From Selaginella tamariscina (Eukaryota; Streptophyta; Lycopodiopsida; Selaginellales; Selaginellaceae): a DNA stretch of 64,000 bases. Below, piece after piece: positions 53,883 through 64,000 of this stretch (its first letter is position 1; every line of letters starts with the position of its first letter). A model generated the notes under the pieces. That model was not told where the DNA came from. It searched no databases and worked only from the letters and a program-made list of their open reading frames with translations. The DNA lies in the NCBI GenBank assembly GCA_003024785.1, contig PUQB01000046.1, positions 1-64,000 on the forward strand. The letters are read 5' to 3'. The translations under genes were made by a program, and so were the position numbers.

Positions 53883-54388
53883 CTTACTCTTTTTCGACTT
53901 TTTGAAGTTTGATTTCTATCTTTATGTCTCACCATTGTATTTCGTTCCTTCCTTATTACGGATGGACAATGGTGACCATTAACACATTTTCTAGTAGTAG
54001 AAAATTTTAGTTTAACATTATGACAACCACAAAGGGATGGTGGTCGTTGGGGACTCCGCAAGCTAGATGTGGTGCTTCTCAAGAAGCTGCAATGGTCGTC
54101 AGGATGCTGTTGAGAGCGTCCAACTCCGGGGGTCCGGTCCAGCAAGCCGGGCCTTAACCTAGGAGTAAGGGAAGGTATTGGATGGCCTCTACCCGGACGC
54201 CGTGAGGGCCCATGTACAGGTAGGGGGAATTCTACTGCAGTGCCTTGGTAAGGAGTGTTGTTGGGCCTAGGAGTAGGGCAAGAGGAGAACGCCCGCTTGT
54301 AAAGTGAACATAAGAAAAATGGATATATATATTGACTGTCCGAGTACAAACTATCTCCGACATAGGAGCAAGATATAAGATATAAATA

Positions 54389-56640
54389 CCGAAAAATGTA
54401 AACCCTAGTTTTTGTCATTTTTAAGTAAAAAACATCTCTAAAAACAAGCCTTTGTTTTTGTAAAAAACAATTAACATACTAAGGGCTGAACATTGGTTTG
54501 TTTTCTTACATTATAGTTATTATAGTTAATATACCTTGTAATATTGTTTTTACCCTTGTTTTACCTTATTTATACAAATAATTTTTTGTTTTCTATATAA
54601 TTTATTTTATTTAATTTTAAGTTTGTTTATTGATTTTAATTGTACTTAATAAAAACTCTTTAAATTTCATTAATTAAATTAAAAACAATAAACATTAAAT
54701 CCTCACTCTTTTTTTCCAAACTTTTTCACTTATCTTTCTAATCCTTGCAATAACTATATGAGTATGTATATATTATATGTAATATTATAATATTACATAT
54801 AATATATAGCAAGGAACAATAATCCCTGCAATAACTATATGAGAATGTATTCTATTGCTAACTAAGGACACTAGTTGGAGTGCACATGAAAACATGAATA
54901 AACCTGTTTTGTCTGTTAGTTTGCACACATCTTGCATATGACAACCATCATGCTCTCAAGGTGTATCCATGGACAGCAAAACGTGCGAGCAGCAATGTAC
55001 ATAGTAATATCTCACACAGCAGAATATAAACAAGTTTTGTATTCTGTGAAGACACAGAAATAAAAAAAAAGACATATATGCTAAATGTACCATAAGAAAC
55101 ACAGTCTCACGCAAGTACTCAAATGTCACTCTTGTACATCAGTCCATATAGCCATGGCCATGTACATACAACCATACACCATGCAGATTTCGGTTGTACA
55201 ACAGTTCCATGTTAAACCCGCTGGACTTAAATCATGCATCTATTACAGAGCATAGTATCCTACACATATACATACACTTCAAAGCACACACACTACAACC
55301 TACACATACATAGAAATCTGTAGTGTATAACCATGAATCCACTCACCAGATTGAAATACATACATCTAGTAGTGGCCACCGTTGATATTGCACAACGCCA
55401 TATCTTGGAGAGCTAAACCCATGCCGGATCTGCAAAGCACGCTTATGAAGCATATATATAGTCAAAATCTTCGGAATGCACATCAAAATTGCAGATTTAT
55501 TACACGCAGGCATACAATACATACATGAAAATCTCTCCAATACACAGATTGACACAGCCAGATACCTGAAATCCTGGACAGAGGCGGTCTCATCATGGCC
55601 TCGGCTGAACGAGTTCATCCGCATCCAAGACGCTGCCGTATTCGCTGCGCACGGACCATGAATCTGCAGCAACGGAGCGTCGCCGCTTCACAGAAAGAAC
55701 CCTAAAGCATATTCTAGGATCCCCTGTTTAGGTTAGCTTACGTGTATTACATGTAATATTTTATATAAGTATAATAATGTATTAATTAAGAGGTTTCATA
55801 AATATTTATTATATCTATTATAATTTAAATATGTGAGTCTATACATCTTACAGACATTATTTATATATATGTGTGAGGGACAAAGAGAGATGAATTTATG
55901 CATGCACACATGCTTATATATATATACACACACGTGTTTACCTTCAACACATGCTCATGTCCATGCACATAGTCACAAATTTTCAATTAAAATATTAAAC
56001 CACTAAACCACATTATAAAACTCAGAGACAAAAAACAACATGGGCACCTCATATACACATCCACGAGCACACACATGCACATATATGGAATTAAACATTC
56101 ATAGGCACACCATTTCAACCGATTGCGAATTTATAATGCATCTCTCCTCTTTTGTCTTTCTCACACACATACCACATAGGTTAAACATATATGTAATTCA
56201 AAATGAAATATCTTTTGTTAAGCCATAATTGTCGAGTTTGCAAAGGATGTATGTGTGTATAATATAATATACAGGTGTGTTTCTGATATAATTCAAAACT
56301 AAAATATATTTTATATGATATATTAAATTAAATAATTCTTTTCTTTCTATCCTTATTTACAAAGTAGAAAACTATCCCTAGTTTAGTTACAAAGTATAAC
56401 TTACTATCAAACTACATATGCCATGGTGAAATAAAAACATAATCTAAATGAGAAAGTAAATAAAATATTTTTCATTATTTTAACGAATTATAACATAATT
56501 TTATATATGTTACAAACCCAAAAACCAACCCTTGTTCTTGGACCCTTAGTACTTCCTAGTATGTTAGTCAAAAAATTTCTACCCTAGTATTTATAAAATT
56601 AGGCATAGTTTTTTTGCTTTGTTTATTTTACATTTTCCGG
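54389..56640. mobile_element. TIR-bounded 2.25-kb insertion (DNA-transposon-like)
   Basis: Sits inside the left LTR of the gag-protease element. Left end CCGAAAAATGTAAA, right end TTTACATTTTCCGG: 13 of 14 bases match as an inverted repeat. Looser similarity (AACATACTA, AAGGG, TTGGTTT) goes on for about 100 bp inward. No transposase is recognised; ORFs near 55343-55672 have no known motif. A GC-richer patch near 55380-55700 ends in an ACCCTAAAG motif. Target-site duplication unclear. Probably non-autonomous. Confidence 0.6.
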
Positions 56641-57947
56641 TGAGACTTGACTCCTAAAGACCCCGAACCACTACCCACCTTCCTACTTATATAGTGGGTT
56701 ACCTAATGCTAGGCCCTAGGTACAGGTGGCGCCTTCCTATTGGTCTGCCGCCTGGTGACAGAGTTTGGCCTGTCACATTTATGCACCTCCCTCATGCGTG
56801 TTGTCCTACGTACCCTGGTAGTTGGTCCGGATGATTGGATCTACGCTGGTTACGCCGCCGCCTGACATCGGTCGTTATCAGTTATACCTGGAAACCTCCC
56901 TTATCCAGCGCTTCCTCCTGTTCACTCGTCCATGCTAGTTGGCGTCTGCGCCGGCTGGCCGTTTGATGGTGCTGACCACCGTCAATCAGATGCCCGGACT
57001 AATTTGTTGGCACGTCCTCGGGCCATGTGCTCTAGACATCTGCCCTTTGGAGCTCCCGGTACATGGCGATTTCGTTCTCTGTTGCAGCTAGCGTGGTCTT
57101 TAGTGTGGTGATGGTTGCTTCCCGTAGCGCGATCACCCTCCAGAGTCTTGCCTCGGACCCTGCCTGTTGCTCCTGAGCCTACTTGAGCTGATCCTCTAGG
57201 TCCTGCATCCGTTCTGGGAGTATTGTAGCTCTTGTTCCCTTTCTGTAAGGAGCTGAGCTAGTTGGCGGCCGTGCCTCCTTTGCTGGAAATGGTGATTCGT
57301 GGTGTGTCCGGTTCCCTGGCTAGGCCGTGCTCCTCTCCTGTGCGTGATGGCCTTGCATCGCTCGCCTCTGGCTTCCTGAGTAGGGGTCCCGGTTGGCTGG
57401 CTGTAGGTGTGGTAATGGCCTTTGAGGGTTGAGTCGCCCAGTAACCCTTCTGACTGCCATCAGTTCTGCTGTGCTTCTGCGAGCTCCCCACACCTTCATT
57501 CTAATCGTTATTTGCGTTCTTGTATCTGTTGTTCCTTTCTTGCTATGACCTAGCTGCTTCGGGAGTTATATTCCACCCATACATCAGCTTGCTACGGTAC
57601 TCTGCTCCTGGCTTTGCTCCAATGTGAGCATTAACATTTACTAGTCGGGGTCTTCATCGGTACCTATGTTGACTTGCTTGACTGTTGCTTCGGGATTTAT
57701 TCCACCCATACATCGGCTTGCTACGGTACTCTTCCTAGGCCGATGGGCTACACTCCGCATTTCCTTCCATAGAACAGGCCACTCGGGATTTGAGCTTCTG
57801 AAGCGTTTGCTCCGGTTTTTAACCGAGTCATTAGGTACGTAGTGGCGACTCCCGTACTTCCTGTCGAGGATCCACCTCTCCTATGATGAATAGCTATAGC
57901 AAACATGCTAGGATGGCCGCTTCTTCCTCATCGTCCAGCTCCTCTCC

Positions 57948-58457
57948 CTAGTTGGGAGATGGTATTCTTGGGGTCGGGATTCTGAAGGTGGCGTCGGGAC
58001 TTGTTTGCAGTAACGGATATGACCCCCTCCTTAATGGGAAACCGAATTCGCTGCTTCTCCCAGTCGTGTTGTACCCTTGCGCCCCGAGCCACGGCCGGCC
58101 CAGGAGTAAGTCGAACCCTCCTTTTGCGTGCATGTCGAGGACGACCACGTTTATCATGAACTTGATGCTCTGGATCCTGATGCTTACCTTCCTCATGATG
58201 CCCTTAGGGACTACCTTGGCTTGGTTCGCCATGCATATGAGGAAGGGTGAGGGCTCCGGGGGTGGCATCCCCAGTTGTTGATGGAGTTCTGTGGACATGA
58301 TATTTACGCCTGATCCCCCATCTATGATCATTGTGGACTGTGCGGCCTGCCACTTGGACGGGTATGGTGGTACATTGTCCACAAAGTCTATCGCTGTTGT
58401 TTGCGTCCCTTGGGGCCGCAACTGTGGCCCTGTGCAGTTCTCTAGTGAGGACTTCAT
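57948..58457 (-). CDS. Retropepsin-like aspartic protease region of the LTR element (fossil)
   Basis: Contains IIDGGSGVNIMS (the DSG-type active site, here D-G-G-S-G) and, after a typical interval, LLLGRPWLGAQG. This is the gypsy-type protease fold. Part of the broken element 54022-61817. Confidence 0.8.
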   Translation of the reverse strand: MKSSLENCTGPQLRPQGTQTTAIDFVDNVPPYPSKWQAAQSTMIIDGGSGVNIMSTELHQQLGMPPPEPSPFLICMANQAKVVPKGIMRKVSIRIQSIKFMINVVVLDMHAKGGFDLLLGRPWLGAQGYNTTGRSSEFGFPLRRGSYPLLQTSPDATFRIPTPRIPSPN

Positions 58458-59625
58458 AAAGCCCTGGGGATAACCGTAGCAGTTCGCCTATGGTTACCGA
58501 CACCTGGGTTCTCGCATCTTCCCAGCGAGGGTCTCGTGCATCCCCGTCGAGCCCCTGGCCTCTGCGCCCTGTGCCAGTCTCACCTGTTCTGCAGCCGCTT
58601 CCACTTTAGCGCGTCTTTGCTCCCACTGACCTGGTTTCCCAAGTTCGGCTGCCACTCCTCCTCATTGGACTCCCCGTTATCTTCCTCCTCCAAGTCAACT
58701 GGTCGTCTCGTCTGTTGGGCTTGTGACCTCGTGATTGCCTCGCATTGCAACTCGAAAGGTGACGTCTCTACATGGTGGGCTTGTGGTGTGGGACCTAGTG
58801 TTGTTGTGGCCGAGGCTGGTCCTTGGCCACCCCTGTGGCGTGCGCTTCCAGCATGGGTTTGAGCATCGCAATCTAGGCATCGGTACAGCAAATGGTGTTC
58901 ACTGCATAGTATGCATACCAACTCCCGACGTTTCCGACCGTCTGTACCTGTGTCGTACCTCGGTCGGTTTTGTTGTCGCTCCCAGGAGCGCGACCTCTGG
59001 TTGCGCTCTCCTGACCGCGATCTGCGGCGGGGTTGGCCACCACCACGGCCCCCATACTGTTGTCCCCGGGTGATCCGCCTCCTGTCGCTCGACGACCCAG
59101 GCGCCGGTCTGGGGTGGCGTGCTGCTTAGAAGCTTGGTTAGCTGGTAACAATCATCGTGTTGTGGGATCCATGGACATTACATACTTTGCAATATCTATC
59201 CCTACGCACTGTGTATCCCAACTGAGCAAGAGTCACCACCAGGTCCTCTTGCCTTGCGACCGCTCTGTAGGACTCCCTTCGTTGGGATTGCTCGTGCTTC
59301 TTGGTCCCCCTTTGTCTCTCCTTCTAGGTCGGGTTGGGGTCCGAGAAGTCTCCCTCATCCGTGGTGTCGTTGGCCCCTTCTGCGTCCGATTTGTCCTACG
59401 CCTTTCTTTCTTAGTGTCTTTTAGCTTCTTGCTTCTCAGCCTTCTTGGCGTACCAGAGTAACTTGTCGAACGTCCGGTCGTCATTTAAGTCGATCCACTT
59501 GCGGATCTCCGGCCGTAGTCCCTTCCGGTACCACATTTTCTTGGTCAAGTTGATTGGGGCGTCTCTTAGCTGGGCATATACCCCAGCATGCGAACCGTGT
59601 ATTCGTCGACCGACTCTCCCGCTTT

Positions 59626-59904
59626 CTATTTCAAGCTCGTTAGCTTGTGGATCACCTCCTCTTCACTTTTTTCCTCCCGGAAGGTATCCAGAAACGCCCT
59701 TCGTGCAGTTTCCCAATGGGCTCCTTCGTTTGCCTCGTGGAATCGCATCCACCAGGCGTGTGCCTTCTTGTCCAAAGTGCATGCGAAGGCACTCAACTTC
59801 TTATGATTGTCGATTACACTCAGAAGTTCGCACACTTGTTCAAACTTGTGTACGTGTTGGTCTGCGTCTTCCCCCCTCGCTCCACGGAACACGGGTAAGG
59901 GCAC
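59626..59904 (-). CDS. Gag (retrotransposon gag family) region of the LTR element (fossil)
   Basis: Shows the retrotrans_gag pattern: LPVFRGARGEDADQHVHKFE, then LDKKAHAWWMRF and WETARRAFLDTFREE. Further gag-like sequence continues on both sides in other frames. Part of the broken element. Confidence 0.8.
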   Translation of the reverse strand: MPLPVFRGARGEDADQHVHKFEQVCELLSVIDNHKKLSAFACTLDKKAHAWWMRFHEANEGAHWETARRAFLDTFREEKSEEEVIHKLTSLK

Positions 59905-61834
59905 TGTTACGGTGCTCTCCTACATTCGATTGAGTGCGCGGGCTAATAAGGTAACCGGTTCGGTTCCCATGGCGTCCTGTTGTGCCTGAGAAGTGTTCCG
60001 ATCCGGACCCTCTGCTTCGGACGTGGTGTAGTCCACATTCCGGTATCCTACGGGTACCTTTCTCCTTCCTCGAGGCCCTGCCCTCCCGTTGAGGTGGGTG
60101 ACGAGGACGGGCTCCTCCCGACTGTCCCTTGGGGACCCCCACCGCGGGACCAACCTGACGGCTGGTGGTGCGACTTACCTTGGTTGGACGGTATTCCCTC
60201 CTCCAGCGAGTAGTTTTGTAGGACTGTGCACGGAATCTCCCCGCGACGTCTAGACGGTCATGATCGATGGGGCAATTCCTCCTTGCCCCAAGACGGTATC
60301 CCCCGTCTGGTGATGGTTGTGGCTCTGCCGTGTGCCCTAGCAGATTTCCCTTGCGGGGCCGGTGCAATATTAGTTGCTCGGCAAATCTCTCCTGCCCTTG
60401 GATGAATTCCTCTCGTCCCTTCTCCAAAGTGGCCACTGTGCGGCCCTTCTTTCTGGTGCCTCCTCCCAGTCCATCAGCTCGTCGACGTCCAGTCGCCTCT
60501 GCCAGGTGGTCGTCCCATGTGTACCCCGGCCTTCCGAAGCCTTGGGTTCTCATCCTGGTAACTGCCCTGGCCTGCTGCATCGTCCGATTGGCTGAACTCC
60601 TAGTGTAGAGGTTGCCTTGTTGGCAATCGATGCCCCTCCCTACGGGCCTTCCAGATGAGGCTCTTCCTCCCCTTCTTTCCGGGCAACCGGGCCTGCGCCA
60701 CCCTGGTGGGTGACGACGGCCTGGGTTTCCTACCTTACGTCTATTGTGGCTCTAGTCACGCTGGGCTTCCGGCTCACATCCCCCATCGCTATCCTTGCCC
60801 CCTCGAGATTCTTGCCTCCGTCGCAAGCTTGCCCTTTCCTGGGGTTGTCTTGTGTGAGGTTTCTCTTCGGGGGTACTCGTCAAACACTAGTTTTGCTCTT
60901 TGGTGTGGGGTTCTTTGTGGTCGTCACTTTCACCTACGTCGAGAGGCAGAGGGCTTTCGTTGTCTTGCCATTCATCCCACTCGCATTGTAGGTTACTGTC
61001 GGGCGAAGTTGCTCGTCCGGGTGTTGTTCATACCCGTATGTTGCCATGCCTAGACTGTCGTCCGATGTGCTGCGGTTCCTTCATATCCTTCTTCATCGTC
61101 GGCAGCGTGCACCGCCTCTGCCGTTGGTGTGCTAGGTTTACCGTTGCTCAAGATTCAGCCATGCGGCATTTCCGTCGTTCCCTCGGGTAGGTGAGGCAGG
61201 GGCCGATTGCGACAACCGAGGTGCCTGCCGCCTTCCATTAACCTTCCTCGACCGGCCCATCGCATCCTCTAGCCAGTTGTTGCTCGCTAATCTTGATTTG
61301 TTTGAATGAGTTAATCCCGTTCTTCTTTGCCGCTACTCTACTTGCTACAGTGAACTCCATCTGTATGTACTATTTATCCCTCTGTGGTCACCACAAATGG
61401 TCGTTGGGGACTCCGCAGGCCAGATGTGGTGCTTCTCAGGAAGCTGCAATGGTCGCCAGGACACTGTTGAGAGCGTCCAACTCCGGGGTTCCGGTCTGCA
61501 AGTCGGGCCTTAACCTAGGAGTAAGGGAAGGTATTGGATGGCCTCTACCCGGACGCCGCAAGGGCCTGTGTACAGGTAGGGGGAGTTCTACTGCAATGCC
61601 TTGGTAGGGAATGTTGTTGGGCCTAGGAGTAGGGCAAGCGGGGAATGCCCGCTTGTAAGGTGAACAGAAGGAAAATGAATATATATATTGACTGTCCGAG
61701 TACAAACTATCTCCGATAGAGGAGCAAGATATAAGACGTAGACTTGACTCATAAAGACCCCAAACCACTACCCACCTTCCTGCTTATATAGTGGGTTACC
61801 TAACACTAGGCCTGTCAAGCCACAATCCAGAAAC

Positions 61835-62055
61835 AGGAAGAGAGTAGGATTCCAAGAACATGAAGGCTTGACTCAAGAACAGGACCGAGAGCAGGACGGA
61901 ACTAGGAACAGGAACAGGACAGATCCAGAGCAAGACAGGATCCAGGAATAAACAGAAACAGGACAGGATCCGGGAACAAGACAGGAGCAGGACAGGATCC
62001 AGGAGCAGGACAGGGAACAAGAGCGAGACAGGAGCAGACAGGAACAAAGAACAAG
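61835..62055. repeat. AGGAACAGGACAG-type purine-rich minisatellite
   Basis: Irregular short-period repeats built from AGGAACAGGACAGGATCC and variants, between the right LTR and the pol remnant. Confidence 0.85.
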
Positions 62056-62237
62056 ACAAACGAGATTGATTGTAGTAAGACTGGTGTTGATAGTAACTCA
62101 TTGTACAACAATTAGGTCGGAGCTTTTATGCTCACAACTCCAAAGCTAATCTAGGCATGAGTGCTAAAAGTGGTTGCATGCATGCAAAAGTGACTGCATG
62201 CATGCAGAGGCTAAGATGAGTCCACATGTCCCTTATC

Positions 62238-62404
62238 CTCTAGGCATATCCTGTGGCATATCCTGTAGGAATATCCTGCAACCGAATCCTGTGTCCGGAA
62301 TCCTGGTAGGAATATCCAGTAGGAAAGTCCTGCAACCCATATCCTATATCCGGAATCCTGTAGGAAAGTCCTGCAACCCATATCCTGTATTCGGAAACCT
62401 GTAT
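62238..62404. repeat. TCCTGTAGGAATATCC-type minisatellite
   Basis: Four or so degenerate units, e.g. GGAATCCTGTAGGAAAGTCC then TGCAACCCATATCCTGTAT. Begins where the integrase similarity of the neighbouring element ends. Confidence 0.85.
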
Positions 62405-64000
62405 TTTGTATACGAAGATACTGTTCTAAGGTCTGAATTGTGCGTTCGAACTGCCCATCGGTTTGTGGGTGATATCCTGAAGAAAGATCCGCTTTAACCT
62501 GTAGACTCCGAAGAAGCTCTCGCCAAAACTTGGACATGAATTGTGGACCTCGATCGGAAACAATGCTCTCAGGAAGACCATGATGTCGGAACACCTCGCG
62601 GATCACCAACTCGGCAGTTGTCTGACCTGTAGCTGTCTTGTTGCAGGGTAGGAAATGAGCCTGCTTGGTGAAACGGTCAACCACCACAAGAACTGCATCA
62701 AATCCACGAGAAGGAGGAAGATCTGTGAGGAAATCCATAGAAATGGATCTCCAAGGAGCAGAAGGAACAGGAAGAGGACGAAGAAGACCAGAGGGTGCAT
62801 GATGAGGCATCTTCGACCTGCTACAAGTGTCACAACTCCGTACAAACCTCTCCACAAAACCTCGCAACCCAGGCCACCAATAGTTGCGAGTCACCAACTC
62901 CACTGTCTTGGCCACACCAAAATGTCCTGTAGCCGGGGTATCATGACAATCCTGTACCACACGAGTCCTGGAAATACCAACAGGAACGTACAGGAGACCT
63001 TCCCGGTACAGGAGTCCATCCTGTATGGTGAACAGGTTGTAGTCTGGACGGGAACTGGAGGAAGAGGAACTTGCAACGTCAGGATGAATGTGTGAGAACA
63101 CATTCTTTGCCAAGTCGTCTGTAGCCAACTGCGAACGGACGTCCTGTAGGAGTGTTGAATTTGCTGGAGCCTGATGAACCTGCAGTGCCGCAAGCCGGAA
63201 TCGATCAGGACCCAACAACACTTGCCTTTGACAGTCAAATGCAGGATCGCCCGGGCTTGGTGCAAGGTAAGAGCGCCTAGACAATGCGTCCGCCTTGCCA
63301 TTCCGAAAACCGGGCCTGTAGACGATGACGAAGTCAAAACGTGATAGGAACTCTGCCCACCTAGCCTGTCGCCGACTGAGAACCGAGCCGTTTGAAAGTA
63401 CTCCAGGTTCTTGTGATCCGTAAGAACTTGTACAGGATGTGCAGCACCTTCCAGGAAATGCCGCCACTCCTCAAACGAATCCACAATGGCCTTGAGTTCC
63501 TTGTCATGAATCTCGTAGTTGATCTCCGCCGACAGGAACTTACGAGAGTGAAAAGCTACAGGATGAAGCAACTTGTCCTCTCCAACTTGCGATAGGACGG
63601 ATCCTACTGCAAAATCCGAGGCATCTGCTTCAATGAAGAAAGGATGAGAAGGGTCAGGATGTGCTAAAATCGGAGCTGTCGTGAAACGTCCTTGAGTGTT
63701 GTGAACGCGTGTTCCGCCTTGTCGGACCAAGAGAAAAGTCCTGTGCGCTTGGTGAGTTCTGTGAGTGGAAGTACACGCTTGGAGAAGTCCTGTATGAACC
63801 GCCTGTAGAAGTTTGCAAAGCCAAGGAAACATTGTACACTTGGGCCTCACTCCACGATGGTCTTCACCTTGTGCATGTCCATGGAAACGCCAGCAGGAGA
63901 GACGATGTAGCCCAAGAACTCCACCGAATCCCTATCGAAAAAACACTTCTCCAACTTCGCGTACAGGCCATGCTCGCGAAGCCGCTCTAGAACTAGTCGT
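62405..64000 (-). mobile_element. Ty3/gypsy pol remnant (RT end, RNase H, integrase), truncated
   Basis: Read from the right edge leftward: end of reverse transcriptase (LREHGLYAKLEKCFF, FLGYIVS), RNase H ([36 protein letters not shown]), an H2C2 zinc region ([20 protein letters not shown]) and the integrase core (ISMDFLTDLPPS, IVSDRGPQFMSKFW, GYHPQTDGQFERT). Order RT-RNase H-integrase is diagnostic of Ty3/gypsy. It leaves the window at the right edge and loses its integrase C-terminus at the CCTG-rich repeats on the left; no LTR of its own is seen. Fossil, broken in a few places, though its domains are well preserved and so it may be fairly young. Confidence 0.93.

Larger units (their letters stand above)
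54022..61817 (-). mobile_element. Gag-protease LTR retroelement (Ty3/gypsy-like), broken
   Basis: Related terminal blocks of about 430-450 bp lie at both ends in direct orientation: 61383-61817 on the right, and on the left 54022-54388 plus 56641-56724, split by the TIR-bounded insertion 54389-56640. The right LTR has a TATATAAG box on the minus strand. The internal region (about 56725-61382, minus strand, markedly more GC-rich than its surroundings) encodes a gag region, a zinc-knuckle-like Cys/His cluster and an aspartic protease. I see no reverse transcriptase, RNase H or integrase, so it looks non-autonomous. It is broken in many places. No matching target-site duplication was found. Old, judging by LTR divergence. 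Confidence 0.75.

Noticed and set aside
54022-61817. Target-site duplication of the gag-protease element
   Set aside because: Bases outside the two outer LTR ends (ending CATTA on the left, starting AGCCA on the right) do not match.

Overview
The window is nuclear DNA of a land plant. Gene families point to plants: an intronless PLS-class PPR pair, a plant-type Bet of AVT1 and ProT amino-acid transporters, HVA22, RTNLB, a glutaredoxin-DEP-DUF547 fusion, FAS1 proteins, a bulb-type lectin and a plant GH29 fucosidase. The style of the PPR proteins (MYGKCG, AYAQNGH, long runs of 31-residue S-type repeats) and the tight gene spacing (about one gene per 2.5 kb) suggest a compact-genome lycophyte such as Selaginella; that placement is an inference. 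Introns are mostly 50-500 bp and many contain CT/CA/GT microsatellites.

Layout. 0-31 kb: TMEM115/RBL19 (3' part), papain-like protease, HVA22-like, MAD2, reticulon, a small plant membrane protein, a Nudix-like protein, a prostaglandin-E-synthase-2-like protein, NUDT14, glutaredoxin-DEP-DUF547, PPR 1, a tRNA-Thr(AGU), PPR 2 and a DNAJC9-like J-protein. 31-40 kb: a duplicated and inverted module with three FAS1 genes, one bulb-lectin gene with two partial copies, a CREG-like gene and a DNAJC9 pseudogene. 40-51 kb: ProT-like transporter, 6-phosphogluconate dehydrogenase, two tandem AVT1-like transporters and an alpha-L-fucosidase. 51-64 kb: no host gene recognised; AT-rich DNA, two solo LTRs with their own target-site duplications, a minisatellite, a gag-protease LTR element whose LTR carries a 2.25-kb TIR-bounded insertion, repeat arrays, and a broken Ty3/gypsy pol running off the window.

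Many genes lie head to head (MAD2/RTNLB, Nudix/PGES2, NUDT14/Grx-DEP, PPR1/tRNA, PPR2/DNAJC9, FAS1/ProT, AVT1/fucosidase), so short shared promoters are likely. The products are mostly housekeeping or endomembrane/transport proteins and do not form one pathway.

A striking property of the window is that conserved exons of several host genes (MAD2, PGD, PGES2-like, DNAJC9, Grx-DEP-DUF547, fucosidase, protease, PPR 2) are interrupted by single-base length changes, mostly in short homopolymers, with the protein otherwise well preserved, while other genes (RTNLB, NUDT14, ProT, both AVT1) are perfectly in frame. Uncorrected indels in a long-read assembly are the simplest explanation; coordinates of affected genes are given as full gene spans.
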